A stretch of 64,000 nt of DNA from Natrinema sp. SYSU A 869 (GCF_019879105.1 NZ_CP082247.1:496001-560000), one strand, 5' to 3'. Numbered from the stretch's first letter, positions 10,004 to 19,664 are shown. Notes: generated by a model from the letters alone, not told the origin. Program-made: numbers and translations.

Positions 10004-10279
10004 ATGACCGAAATCCCCTCTCAGTTACAGACGTTCGATATCGTAGAAACCGACGACGTTGTACGAGAGTATCTAAAACGGGAATGTCTGGATCATCCGA
10101 CGAAAGGTCCGTACATAAAATCACGAGTGCTGTACGAGGCTGTCGAAGACGAAATCGATGGCCGGTTTTCCCTGGAGTTGTTCGGATTATTCTGTAAAAG
10201 TCGGCCGTACTTGGAAAAGTGGTCGCGAGGATACAACGGATCGTATCGGTATCGAATCCTGCGAGAGCACCTTCGCTAA
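10004..10279 (+). CDS. Small hypothetical protein
   Basis: 91 residues, begins MTEIPSQLQTFDIVETDDVV. I do not recognise the family. The middle (VVREYLKRECLDHPTKGPYI and VLYEAVEDEIDGRFSLELFG) is helical and charged and might form a small winged-helix or adaptor fold; the C-terminus is basic (YRYRILREHLR). No membrane segment, signal peptide or metal ligands are visible. It lies between the synthetase and the IclR gene on the same strand. Codon use is less GC-rich than its neighbours. Confidence 0.55.
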   Translation: MTEIPSQLQTFDIVETDDVVREYLKRECLDHPTKGPYIKSRVLYEAVEDEIDGRFSLELFGLFCKSRPYLEKWSRGYNGSYRYRILREHLR

Positions 10280-10376
10280 CGTTCTCTGTGGAGAATCTTC
10301 GAGGGGGGAGCTGCTTAGAGCCTTAATAGTCCGAGTCAGGCGAACCATTATATTGTGCCAGTCGGTACAGAGAGAT

Positions 10377-11177
10377 ATGACTAAACAGACAGCGAAAACC
10401 ACAGAACGGTCACTGGGCGTAATCGACACGATTCAGAGAGTGGGTGGCGCAACGCTCGATGAACTGACCGAGGAGTTAGAGATCGCGAGAAGTACCATCC
10501 ACCTCCATCTCCAGACCCTTCTCGAAAAAGGGTATCTCACAAAGGAGGGCGCGGTATATCACATCGGATTACGGTTCTTAAATCACGGCGAGTATGCACG
10601 CTCACGCAAGAAGGCATACACGTTGGCCAAGCAGACTGTAACAGAAATTTCTGACCGAATCGACGAAGAGGTCGAATTCGTCGTTGAGAACGATAATCGC
10701 GGCATTCTTGTCCACGAATCCTTCCACCCGGACAGCCACTTTCCGTCCAAGGAGCAACATATATCTACCACGCCTAACTCTGCTGGGATCTACTATTATC
10801 TCCACAGCGTTGCAACCGGCAAAGCGATTCTCGCCGAATTATCAGACGAGCGCGTTGAAGCAGTACTGGACGACTGGGGACTCCCAAGACAGACAGCACA
10901 CACTATCACGGATCAGAACGATTTCTTCCGAGAACTCGAGCAGATTCGCGATCGAGGCATTGCATTCGCCGACGAAGAGTACGTCGACGGTCTCAGAGAA
11001 GTCGGGCGGCGCGTGACAGGCCCCGATGGGAGCGTTCTCGGTGCAATCGCCATCATCGGTCCGAAGTATCGATTCACGGACGAACGATACACCACCGAAC
11101 TGCCGGAGATTCTGATGGAATACGTTAACGATCTCGAGACCGAGATCAACGACTCGTATTTGGATGATTATCGCTAA
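10377..11177 (+). CDS. IclR family transcriptional regulator
   Basis: 266 residues from ATG 10377. The N-terminal winged helix (RSLGVIDTIQRVGGATLDEL then ARSTIHLHLQTLLEKGYLT) is followed by the IclR ligand-binding domain with HSVATGKAILAELSDERVEA, the signature RDRGIAFADEEYVDGLREVG and VLGAIAIIGPKYRF. Haloarchaeal IclR proteins often regulate acyl-CoA, aromatic or organic-acid use, so control of the upstream acetate-CoA ligase-like gene is possible but not shown. The gene looks complete. Confidence 0.9.
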   Translation: MTKQTAKTTERSLGVIDTIQRVGGATLDELTEELEIARSTIHLHLQTLLEKGYLTKEGAVYHIGLRFLNHGEYARSRKKAYTLAKQTVTEISDRIDEEVEFVVENDNRGILVHESFHPDSHFPSKEQHISTTPNSAGIYYYLHSVATGKAILAELSDERVEAVLDDWGLPRQTAHTITDQNDFFRELEQIRDRGIAFADEEYVDGLREVGRRVTGPDGSVLGAIAIIGPKYRFTDERYTTELPEILMEYVNDLETEINDSYLDDYR

Positions 11178-11532
11178 GTAACCGGATCTCTCACGAACCC
11201 TAGTAAATGTCCGAGTATACTGTGTTATTATATATGTCTATTGTTTCATCGTAGATCTGGGGGAATTATGACGACTTATTACATCTGTATGAATGTAATT
11301 CTACACACGAAGTTGCGAAGCAGTACGATGCGATGCCGACATTGTTCGAAGGATCTGGACTAGTATATACCACTGGACGTAGACGTTACGTCTCCGGGGA
11401 ATTGTTGCCCGTCATCAACCGTACTGCCGACAACTGTCAGCGAAGGATCGACTCTAACGGAATGTTCCCACAGAGTGCAAGCAGCGATACGTAGCGAATG
11501 GATGTACAGTCTAATTCCCAGCGAACAGGTGG
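11178..11532. other. No gene seen
   Basis: 355 bp with no frame I would support. Short minus-strand frames here have poor composition. Confidence 0.4.
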
Positions 11533-11814
11533 TTACGATCCATCTCTGGTGACTTCGGTTACCCTCCCAATCATCGTCCACTCTGATTCACTTCCGTCCT
11601 TACGTCCGACCAGAACTGATCCGTTATCCGTGCTCGTGATAAATCGATAGTCCGCTTCATCGTCCTCACAGACACCCTCCGCCTGAAATTCCTGCTGAAA
11701 GAACTCGGCCCCGGAAATATGAAATATGGCCGTCGTTCCATTGTCGAGCGTCAATTCGACGGGATCGGGACTGAGCTGGTGTATTCGTTTTGCGATCGGA
11801 TTGAGATCTGCCAT
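11533..11814 (-). CDS. Small acidic hypothetical protein
   Basis: 93 residues from ATG 11814 (MADLNPIAKRIHQLSPDPVE). Acidic, soluble, with several probable beta strands (PVELTLDNGTTAIFHISGAE and YRFITSTDNGSVLVGRKDG, then WTMIGRVTEVTRDGS), suggesting a compact beta-barrel fold. Conserved haloarchaeal proteins of this look exist but have no known function. The start is supported by a TATA box 26-30 nt upstream, typical for leaderless haloarchaeal genes. The in-frame extension to 11859 would overlap that TATA box and is rejected. Confidence 0.65.
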   Translation of the reverse strand: MADLNPIAKRIHQLSPDPVELTLDNGTTAIFHISGAEFFQQEFQAEGVCEDDEADYRFITSTDNGSVLVGRKDGSESEWTMIGRVTEVTRDGS

Positions 11815-11836
11815 ATGTACATACTGGCGGTTACGG

Positions 11837-11844
11837 CCTATAAG
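11837..11844 (-). promoter_or_regulatory. TATA box for the 93-residue protein
   Basis: CTTATAGG on the minus strand, about 26 nt before the ATG at 11814, the expected distance for a leaderless transcript. Confidence 0.5.
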
Positions 11845-11845
11845 T

Positions 11846-12280
11846 CGTGCTGATTTCACGCTAGATCACTCGATGACTTCCTCGAGTAAATCTGTCTCAA
11901 CGAACAGAATGACGTGATTTCCCGTCTCAGTCCTGTCGTTTCGTGAGGCGTCACGAGTTCACCGGAGCGAGCGACCGTGATTGAGTCACATCTTTGGTCG
12001 GGAGTACGATGAGATTGTCCGATATAGATGGACTATTATAACGGACTGTCGATTCTGGGATTTACCCTCTTGAGTACGACCCACCACAAGAGTCATAATC
12101 CAAATGTGAATAGGTGACTATGGCCAGAATGAGGACGAACGTCGTGAATGGCTCCTCTCCGAAATCGAGTCCGATTCGGACGACCGGCTAAACGAGAGAT
12201 GAAATCAGATGAGTCGTGATAGATAGGTGAGATTGTGGTAGACCAAACGATTTATCTCTATCTGATTGGTACTACGAGGT
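11846..12280. other. Intergenic, faint coding remnant
   Basis: Mostly without signal. Around 12125-12205 one frame reads GQNEDERREWLLSEIESDSD, which looks like a decayed acidic protein, but there is no start and it stops soon after. TTTATCT at 12251-12257 is a plausible TATA box for the next small gene. Confidence 0.35.
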
Positions 12281-12415
12281 ATGGAGCTCGACGAGGTCCT
12301 TAGCGGTGACCAGATCACTGGCCGTCAAGCTACGATGATCTTCTTCATATGGCTAACGCTGGTATTTGTAATTGGATTTATCCTTCTACTGATCACGAGA
12401 GGCACTATTGGGTAA
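12281..12415 (+). CDS. Single-span small membrane protein
   Basis: 44 residues: MELDEVLSGDQITGRQATMI followed by one strongly hydrophobic helix (FFIWLTLVFVIGFILLLITR) and a short tail. The ATG at 12281 has a TATA-like TTTATCT 24-30 nt upstream. Size, composition and promoter spacing fit a real leaderless haloarchaeal microprotein. Function unknown. Confidence 0.5.
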   Translation: MELDEVLSGDQITGRQATMIFFIWLTLVFVIGFILLLITRGTIG

Positions 12416-12856
12416 CATCCTCCTCGCAGTAAACGGCGAGGCTTCCCACGCATAGGGAATACCAGTTAGTCGTCGCTGGTGAACAGCCTCGGGTCAAGCC
12501 CCGAGGCACTCGCCTTATTCATCTGTAGACGCTCTCCAGAGACCCCAGCGAGAGAAGCGTAGATGCACAGACACCAATTGATGAGTATTTGGGCTGAGGC
12601 GCTCTGTTCGTCCTGTGCAGTCAGCTCGAGGTCGTCCGTTGATGCTGAGAAGGGAATCAATGAATAGGAATCGTCAACCGGTGACCTCAAGCGAACGCAG
12701 ATCTCTGTGAGAGGGGCTGTTCGACGAGACACATATTAGGAGGGACGGGAACTCTACGAAACCAGATGCGAATCAATTTGTTCAGAGATACAGACTACCG
12801 AGTATACAGCGATCCATCTCGAGACATTCAAACCAGTCGTCGCGTTACGGGAACGT
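12416..12856. other. Intergenic with GC-rich hairpins, possible IS200/IS605 tail remnant
   Basis: A 7-bp perfect hairpin CCTCGGG-TCAAGC-CCCGAGG lies at 12487-12506, and an imperfect one (CTCGCAGTAAACGGCGAG) at 12422-12439. Similar hairpins occur at the 3' end of haloarchaeal IS200/IS605 elements, but no tnpA or tnpB remains, so this is only a possibility. The 88-residue minus-strand frame across it is probably not a gene. Confidence 0.3.
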
Positions 12857-13833
12857 ATGGAGGAAGATGACTCGCATGAACATGTCGTTCCAGATAGTGA
12901 TGAAGAACTAACGACAGCGAACGTCCGTGGATACGATTTCCGCGAGGAGTTCGACTTTGATGACCTGATCGCGTCCTACGAGACGACGGGATTTCAGGCG
13001 ACACAACTCGCCGAGGCCGTCGATATTGCCGAACGAATGCAAGAAGAGGAGGCGACGATCTATCTTACGTTCACCTCAAACATCATCTCCTCGGGATTGC
13101 GTGAAGTGGTTGCGTATTTGGTACGCGAAGGATACGTCGACGTACTCATCACTACGTCCGGGTCGCTGACGGAGGACGTTATCAAGACGGCAAAGCCGTT
13201 CAAGATGGGCTGGTGGGATGCTGACGAGGCGGCGCTTCGCGACCGCGGCATTAACCGTCTTGGGAATATCTTCGTTCCGTCCGATCGGTACGTATGGCTC
13301 GAGGAGTACCTCTACGACTTCTTCGACGACTTTTTTGCGGCCAAAAAAGTGCGCACGCCGACGGCGTTCGCACGAGAACTAGGGAGACGCTCGACGACGA
13401 GGATTCTGTCTTGAAACAGGCCGCGGATAACGACGTCCCCGTCTATTGCCCTGCGCTGACAGACGCCGAAGTCGGGAACTTCCTCTATTATTATCGGCAA
13501 GGATACGACTCGGAGGTCGGAATCGAGATTCTAGATGACTACGACTCGCTCATCGAGGACGGGTTGCTCGCGGATACGACGGGATTGATAGCCGTCGGTG
13601 GTGGTGTACCAAAACACCACGCGATCATGACGAATCTGTTCCGCGGCGGTGCAGACTACGTCGTCTACATTTCGACGGGGATGGAAGGGGACGGGTCTCT
13701 CTCGGGAGCGCCGCCGAACGAGGCTGTGTCGTGGGGGAAGATCAAAGACGAGAAAACGAATTACACGCAAGTCGAAGCCGAAGCAACGCTCGTATTCCCA
13801 CTGTTAGTTGCAAGTGCGTTTACGGAGCGATAG
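12857..13833 (+). pseudogene. Deoxyhypusine synthase, frameshifted
   Basis: Deoxyhypusine synthase transfers the aminobutyl part of spermidine to a lysine of translation factor aIF5A. The two frames join at about 13380, where one base too many or too few separates FARELG from ETLDDEDSVL. Together they give a family-length protein with TIYLTFTSNIISSGLREVV (NAD site), KPFKMGWWD, VYCPALTDAEVGNFLYYY, GLIAVGGGVPKHH, the substrate loop YISTGMEGDGSLSGAPPNEA and the catalytic lysine in SWGKIK. Everything but the frame is conserved, so the break is recent or a sequencing error. The gene is essential in archaea, so an intact copy is expected elsewhere if the break is real. Confidence 0.85.
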
Positions 13834-14169
13834 GTTTCGTAATCAGTGTTTAGTTCAATTTATTGCTTCGGTCGGCATCGCCACCTAATTCAGTGCTTCG
13901 ATCCGATCGTGTCGAAGACAGTGGATACGAATACGCCTTCACTAGCGTTGATTGCCACGTTTCAGGTGTCGTGAGTTTGTAGGTATCTCTGTGCGCGAGG
14001 TAATTCCGGCGAAAGCCGCAGACGAATCAACGATTCGACTCCTGCTGGCGGTCGGCTAGCAGGAGTCAATGGCTGTCTATACCGATGGCTTTCGAGCGTA
14101 CGAGCCGCTCGATTTGGAACAAGAACGTGTATACCATTGCCGGTAACTCTCACGAAGAGGGTGGAGACC
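13834..14169. other. Intergenic with an IS1595 transposase fragment
   Basis: The only recognisable content is at 14069-14137 (see that entry). Confidence 0.4.
14069..14137 (+). pseudogene. IS1595 (ISH4-like) transposase fragment
   Basis: The frame reads MAVYTDGFRAYEPLDLEQER. YTDGFRAY is the region around the second catalytic Asp in haloarchaeal IS1595 transposases. Nothing else of the element can be recognised beside it. A different piece, around the first catalytic Asp, lies at 33607-33735. Confidence 0.5.
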
Positions 14170-16602
14170 TCATTCGTCCTCTGGTAGCAATGCTCGGGTT
14201 GAATTCGTAACGACCAGTAAGCTACTTGTACCCATCGCAAGTGCGGCAAAAAGCGGATTTAGAAGGCCTAGCACAGCCAGCGGAATTGCAATGGCGTTGT
14301 AGCAAAACGCCCACCCGATATTTCCTTTCACGCGTCGATTTGTCGCCTGAGCGAGATCGAAGATGGTTTCGACAGACGAGAGATCGTCGTCGACGAGAGC
14401 AATGTCCGCGGCATCAGCGGCCATCGCGGTACCGCCACCGAGCGAGATACCGAGATCAGCTGCGGCTAACGCCGGCGCGTCATTGGTACCATCACCGATC
14501 ATCACTGTTCGCCCAGTCTCGTTGAATTGTTCGACAGTCGCCACTTTTCCTTCAGGAGGAACACCCGCAAACACTTCGTCAACAGCACGATGCTCACGAA
14601 AACTCTCCGCCGCTCGAGCATCGTCTCCGGTGAGGACGATGACATCCCGTTCGTTATCCGAAATCGCGGTCAATGTCTCATCCCAGTTCACTCGTAGTTC
14701 GTCACCAACGACGACAACACCCTCGATGGTTCCATCGCGTCCGACAGCGACTGGAACCCGACCCGTTTCGCGGCTGTCGTCAATACGCTTGGCGACTGCC
14801 GCAGGAACCTCCCATCCATGGTGACGGAACAGATCTGGATGGCCGACGATGATTTTGTTACCGTCTACGATACCCGTAACACCGGTTCGATGACTATTGA
14901 AAGATTCGACGCGATCATCTATCGAACTGGTGTCCGAGGCGGATTCAGCTGTACCACCGTCAGTCACCGGCCGTTCGGCGGCAATTGCTTGCCCAACCGG
15001 ATGTGATGACCGCTCCTCAAGGAGCGCCGCCTTCTCAAGTAGGGCTGCCTCTAGATTGGTGTCGATGACGGTCATCTCGCCCGTTGTCAATGTACCTGTC
15101 TTGTCGAAAACAACGGTGTCCGCATCACGGATTCGCTCAAACACAGTATCGTCAAAGATGACAATCGAGCGTTCCAATGCGTCGCGGATCCCCGCAGCGA
15201 CTGCAAGCGGTGTCGCCAGTCCGAGCGCACATGGACAGGAAACGATCAGCACTGTGAGACCGACGAGAAGGGCGGAGGCCCCGCTACCGAGCAGGAGATA
15301 CACGCCAGTGACGATAACTGCGAGGACGAGAACAACCGGCACGAAGATCGTCGCTAATTTGTCTGCGAGCTTCTGAATACCGTGAGAGCCACTCTGGAGG
15401 TCCCAGACAAGTTCAGCAATCCGATCAAGACTGTTCGTAGCATCTTCTCCGACGTGGATGGTCACCGCACCATTGGTTACCATCGAGCCGCCAACTACGG
15501 TATCCCCGATACGTTTCCGTACAGGAAGAGACTCACCAGTGACAACTGCTTCGTCGACGGCTGCGTCGCCATCGACTACCTTACCATCGATGGGGATTCG
15601 CTCTCCAGACCGTACTAGTACGTGATCATCGACCTCGAGCTCATCGACTGCGATATCTTCGTACTCACCATTTCCGCCAACGCGGCGGGCCTCATCGACC
15701 TGAATAGCCGTCAAATCGGAGAGACGATCGGTCGCTTGTTGCTTGATCGACGATTCATAATAGTTTCCGACCGTGACGATGACAATAATAGCAACAGTCA
15801 CATCGTAGTAGATATGCGCGCCCCCCAGTACGATCGAAAGCGTACTGTAGAGGTACGCACTCACGGCTGCAATCGCGACGAGTAGATCCATATTCGGAGA
15901 CCGTGTCCGAATACTGACGTACGCTCCCTGGAGGATCGGCTTTCCAGTCACGGCCAGGATGATTGTCGTGAGCGCTGCGATGACAACGTAGAAAGGCGTG
16001 GCAAGGGGGCTCGCAAGTGTGGCTTCGAAGAACTCTGTGACCCGCTCACCGTAAAATAGTCCGCCAAAATATGTTGGATAGATGATGACTATATACTGCA
16101 GCATCACGGACATCCCCATGAGAACACCGACTGCGACTCGGCCCATCTCCCAATTGTTTGCTCTCCGACGGCTAAACGCATCATCACGTGAGTAAGCACT
16201 GTATCCGAGACCACTGATCGTGTCTCGAAGATCAGCCTCTGAGACACGATCTGGATCGTGATCGATCTGAACCGTGTCCGTCACATAGCTCGAGTTCGCG
16301 TCACTGACACCCTCAACTGCAGTTGCAGAGGATTCAATGAATGCCTCACAGGTTGCACAGTGCATTCCATCGACTTCCAGAAACGTTGCTTCATGATCAG
16401 GTGGAATCTCCCGATTAGACTCTGATTCGTCTCGAGAACGGCGGACATCTTCTGCCTCGATATCGTCGACATCGCCGAGCGCATTATAGACATCGCGACA
16501 ACCGATACAGCAAAACGGGTTCCCATCGTCGACGATATCACTTCCCTCTACGGGAAGATTACAGAGCGTACAACCGGTTTCAGTCGTGCTATTATTATTC
16601 AT
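14170..16602 (-). CDS. Heavy-metal P1B-type ATPase, CcoI/FixI-like copper exporter
   Basis: 810 residues from ATG 16602 (MNNNSTTETGCTLCNLPVEG). The N-terminus has a Cys-rich domain (CTLCNLP and PFCCIGCRDVY), then a heavy-metal-associated domain with MHCATC at about residue 80, eight membrane helices, the phosphatase motif TGES, the metal site SCPCALGLATP, the phosphorylated DKTGT, ERSSHPVGQ, and the hinge MIGDGTNDAPALA. The Cys-rich leader plus HMA arrangement is typical of FixI/CcoI pumps that supply copper for cytochrome oxidase assembly, rather than detoxifying CopA. A SafE/TauE-type membrane protein gene ends 7 bp upstream; the pair matches bacterial ccoI-ccoS/safE arrangements. The ATG 14 codons further upstream would overlap that gene and is less likely. 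Confidence 0.9.
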   Translation of the reverse strand: MNNNSTTETGCTLCNLPVEGSDIVDDGNPFCCIGCRDVYNALGDVDDIEAEDVRRSRDESESNREIPPDHEATFLEVDGMHCATCEAFIESSATAVEGVSDANSSYVTDTVQIDHDPDRVSEADLRDTISGLGYSAYSRDDAFSRRRANNWEMGRVAVGVLMGMSVMLQYIVIIYPTYFGGLFYGERVTEFFEATLASPLATPFYVVIAALTTIILAVTGKPILQGAYVSIRTRSPNMDLLVAIAAVSAYLYSTLSIVLGGAHIYYDVTVAIIVIVTVGNYYESSIKQQATDRLSDLTAIQVDEARRVGGNGEYEDIAVDELEVDDHVLVRSGERIPIDGKVVDGDAAVDEAVVTGESLPVRKRIGDTVVGGSMVTNGAVTIHVGEDATNSLDRIAELVWDLQSGSHGIQKLADKLATIFVPVVLVLAVIVTGVYLLLGSGASALLVGLTVLIVSCPCALGLATPLAVAAGIRDALERSIVIFDDTVFERIRDADTVVFDKTGTLTTGEMTVIDTNLEAALLEKAALLEERSSHPVGQAIAAERPVTDGGTAESASDTSSIDDRVESFNSHRTGVTGIVDGNKIIVGHPDLFRHHGWEVPAAVAKRIDDSRETGRVPVAVGRDGTIEGVVVVGDELRVNWDETLTAISDNERDVIVLTGDDARAAESFREHRAVDEVFAGVPPEGKVATVEQFNETGRTVMIGDGTNDAPALAAADLGISLGGGTAMAADAADIALVDDDLSSVETIFDLAQATNRRVKGNIGWAFCYNAIAIPLAVLGLLNPLFAALAMGTSSLLVVTNSTRALLPEDE

Positions 16603-16609
16603 TGTGTTA

Positions 16610-17398
16610 CTAGTTGGTATGATTTGCCACTTCGATTCCATCATAGAACGGTAATCTAGGGTGAGGTAGGTGAATCCCTAAGCTCATCAATCCATGTGCA
16701 AGCAGGATGTAGCCGAGGGCGACGAACGCAACCCCAAGCAATCGATGCACTCGTTGTCGATGAACCACATCGATAGCGTCGATGACGGTTCCATACGCGA
16801 AGACAGCAGGAATTGTACCGAGTCCAAGTGCGCCAAGAGCTACTGCCCCACCGGCAGGTGAGCCGATCGCAAACGCATACAGAAATGCTGGGTAGAGGAT
16901 CGGGCATGGTAACAGTCCGTGAACCGCACCAAGTCCGACGATACCAAGGCCGTTCGCAAGACGATCAACGCGTGCCGCAAGCCAGCCAGATATCCGCTCA
17001 AGGCCTGGTAAGTGAATACCACCAGTTGTTCGCCCCAGTAAGTAATATACCCCGACGACCATGACGAGGCCACCGATAATGAGACCGATTCCACCACGGA
17101 CGAACTTGACGACAGATGAAAGCGAGGCAGTCGTCACAAACAACGTACTGCCTAGTGCACCGAACACCGCACCGAGAAGCGTATAACTCGCCGTTCGTCC
17201 GATGTTGAACAGTGCATGCTGGCGCACCTCGTAGGTTGTAAGATGACTTTCACGACTGCTATTTGATGTGGCGCTATCCATCTGACTCGCGTAAACGGTG
17301 ACGAGCGGACCACACATTCCGATACAGTGTGCACCGGCGAGGACACCGATTGCGAGAAATAACAGCACGTCGACGCCTAGGGATGTGAATAGGTCCAT
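16610..17398 (-). CDS. Sulfite exporter TauE/SafE family membrane protein
   Basis: 262 residues, about six to seven membrane helices. The N-terminal LAIGVLAGAHCIGMCGPLVT carries the paired Cys seen in DsbD/CcdA-related and cytochrome-oxidase-linked SafE proteins, and the middle has GAVHGLLPCPILYPAFLYAF with another conserved Cys-Pro. The gene lies 7 bp upstream of the copper ATPase on the same strand. By context it assists copper handling or thiol chemistry at the membrane during respiratory oxidase assembly; sulfite export is unlikely. It looks complete. Confidence 0.85.
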   Translation of the reverse strand: MDLFTSLGVDVLLFLAIGVLAGAHCIGMCGPLVTVYASQMDSATSNSSRESHLTTYEVRQHALFNIGRTASYTLLGAVFGALGSTLFVTTASLSSVVKFVRGGIGLIIGGLVMVVGVYYLLGRTTGGIHLPGLERISGWLAARVDRLANGLGIVGLGAVHGLLPCPILYPAFLYAFAIGSPAGGAVALGALGLGTIPAVFAYGTVIDAIDVVHRQRVHRLLGVAFVALGYILLAHGLMSLGIHLPHPRLPFYDGIEVANHTN

Positions 17399-17645
17399 AT
17401 CTATGGGAGTAGCAAGTGATACTGGTCGAAGTAGCCGCCCCGGATAGTAAGGGATTTCGTGTTGAACTCACCGTTCTCCTCTTCAGTTTGATCAAAACAA
17501 CCGGCAATAGTAACCGTGATTTCGCCGCTCACTGCTGGCACAAATCAGTACTGTTTGATGGCTGCATCACTACAGGTATCACATCGAACCTGACGAGACC
17601 GTCCAAGCCCAGTCAGAACGGCACATTAATATCTGTAGACAACTA

Positions 17646-17681
17646 TAGTAACTGTTAGGATTTCTACTCAGAGGTTGTTGC
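17646..17681 (-). mobile_element. IS630 terminal fragment cut by IS6
   Basis: After CTA, the sequence TAGTAACTGTTAGGATTTCT and onward to GAGGTTGTTGC matches the transposase-start end of the IS630 copy at 54 kb with a few changes. At 17682 it is replaced by the IS6 left terminal repeat. Nothing of the IS630 body remains on the far side of the IS6 copy, so about 1 kb was lost. Confidence 0.65.
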
Positions 17682-18422
17682 GGCAGTGTCTAGTTAGGCC
17701 AGTTTGAGAAGCGAGCAGGTCGTAGAGTTTGTTTGGGACAATGCTCGCAGACCTGCTCAGCGAGTGCTACGCGGCGGAATTTGATGACGCTTGGGACCGA
17801 GAGCGGACGGCGACGCCCGTCAGGGCGTTCGCCGTCCAGCTCCATGCGACTGGTTGTTCGCTTCGAGAGACACAAACAATTCTTCGCTCACTCGGCGTTG
17901 AACGCTCTCATCAAGCAATCTGGCACTGGGTACATCGGCTGGCTGACAGCGTACCGGACCCGCCGACGGCGAAGCCGTCGCGGGTCGCGGTTGATGAAAC
18001 CGCTGTCAGGATCAACGGCAACCGATCTTGGATATACGCTGCAATAGACCTCGATACGAAACTCATTCTCGACGTTGCACTCTTTGGACGGCGAGGAACC
18101 GATCCAGCTGCTGCGTTTCTGCATGGACTCGCCGAGAAACACGATCTCTCCGACGCTAAGTTTCTCGTCGATGGTGCTGGCTATCTGACTGCCCTCTCCC
18201 GTTAGGATTGAGCGGTCACCTTGACTACGTTGATCGAAACCACATCGAAAAGTGGTTTCATACTCTCAAAATGCGGATCGACCGCTTCCATAACTCGTGG
18301 GTCGGCAGTCGGGTGAGCGTCAGAGAGTGGCTTGAACAGTTCGCACACTACTACAACACACAGCGACCCCACCAGTCACTCAACGGACAGACGCCAGCGG
18401 AGGTGCTAAACTAGACAGTGCC
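17682..18422 (+). mobile_element. IS6 family element, copy B
   Basis: 741 bp between terminal repeats GGCAGTGTCTAGTTAG and CTAAACTAGACAGTGCC. The transposase frame starts at ATG 17741 (MLADLLSECYAAEFDD), with an HTH region (SLRETQTILRSLGVERSHQA) and DDE residues in VAVDETAV and FLVDGAG, and breaks near 18203: one base is missing in TCTCCCGTTAGG relative to copy C, giving a stop. The remainder (GHLDYVDRNHIEKWFHTLKM to TPAEVLN) is in the next frame. It is the most complete copy here but is frameshifted. No 8-bp target duplication is visible (GTTGTTGC left, GTGATAAG right), consistent with deletion or recombination after insertion. Confidence 0.85.
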
Positions 18423-18424
18423 GT

Positions 18425-18610
18425 GATAAGATAAATGTTGAGAGGCGAATAGACTTACACTTTGAGTTAGCTTCCGAATTAGTTGGTTCAATATACAACC
18501 ATGCTTATGATGTTCACGGAGGGGAACTTAGCGATTATGAGAAAGTGACAAATATACGTAATTACTACATCTCCTTCCCCGTAATAGGCACGTGTTCTGG
18601 TGGTTTGTAA
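18425..18610 (+). pseudogene. Truncated unknown reading frame, 3' part
   Basis: Directly after the IS6 right end an open frame reads DKINVERRIDLHFELASELV and then YNHAYDVHGGELSDYEKVTN to a TAA at 18608. It has balanced, protein-like composition, is AT-richer than its surroundings and has no start, so it looks like the C-terminal 60 residues of a gene cut by the IS. I do not recognise it. Confidence 0.4.
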
Positions 18611-18655
18611 CCAAAAATGGATAGAAATTTGGTTTTTCACCGGTTAGGTGTGTGG

Positions 18656-19664
18656 CTAAATCTTATCTAAATAGTTTCGTCGATTCTTTCTTTTCTGCTC
18701 TTTGTCTCGAGCGTCGTAGTGCTGGTCAAGCACCTTCTCGGAGACGTTCATCCGTTCAGAGACGATAGCCTTCGGTACGTCCGAGTCGAGATGATGAGTG
18801 ATGGCACTTCGTCGAATTGGATGACTACTCACTGAATCAGAGCATTTCGAATATCCTCGATACGAGGTCCCCTCACACTCGTCTATGTCTCTGTCGTGGG
18901 GGCAGTCTCCAGCGAAGTAACAAGGTCGAGTAACCTTGTAGCAGATTTAGAGATAGTCTTGTAGTGGAGCCGCCCTTGCTTCGAGGCCAGGAGTGGGTCT
19001 CTACCGTTATCATCAGTCACGTCTGGGCGTTGTCGTTTCACCCAATCGTTGAGAGCTTCGGCCAGCCGTGAATCAGTGACACTGACGTTTCGGTCACCTT
19101 CTGATTTGAGTTTCAATGCAGTCCCTTGCTCTGGCCGATGGCGGACGGCGAGGTACTGCTCGTCAGAGTGCCAGTCGCCTACGTCGAGCGAGTGAAGTGA
19201 TGAACGGCGCATTCCTGTGTGATAGAGGGTATGGAAGACGATATGAGCGGTTGAAGCCCACTCGTATCGACAGAGGTAGTCAATAATCTGCATCGCCCTC
19301 TCGTGCGAGATATGAACGTCGCGCGCTTTCTCTGAATCGGACACCTCTGGGACGATAATTTTCTCCGAGACGCCTTCATCGACTGCTCCGACATTCTCAC
19401 ACCAGCGGATGAACACACGGAGGGTCTGAATATGGTATTGGAGCGTAACCAGATTCAGGTCGAAGTTCTCCATCCGCCAGTTTTTGAATTGCTCACAATG
19501 CATACCGTCAAGGTCGGAGAGGCCACCTGTGTTAGCTTCCTCGTCGAACCATTGAATGAAGTAATTAGCCGATAGCGATGATTCTGGATAGTGCTGGCAG
19601 TTGCGTCATGGCGTGATTGTAGGTACTGTTCGAGTGCTTCTTCTGGTGTGATGCTTGTGGACAT
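18656..19664 (-). pseudogene. Tyrosine recombinase (XerC/D-like integrase), two frameshifts
   Basis: Starts at 19664 (MSTSITPEEALEQYLQSRHD). The frame shifts near 19565, continues with the core-binding helices (HCEQFKNWRMENFDLNLV) and catalytic domain (LYHTGMRRSSLHSLDVGDW with the first Arg), and shifts again near 18900 to SSHPIRRSAITHHLDSDVP (His-x-x-Arg) and VLDQHYDARDKEQKR (nucleophile Tyr), ending at 18656. All catalytic residues can be seen, so the gene was functional until recently. Such plasmid or provirus recombinases resolve dimers or integrate the element. It lies between IS6 copy B and the RPA-like gene. Confidence 0.85.

Noticed and set aside
12466-12732. 88-residue minus-strand frame (MSRRTAPLTEICVRLRSPVD)
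   Set aside because: Composition is not haloarchaeal-like and it spans the GC-rich hairpin region, more likely non-coding or an IS tail.
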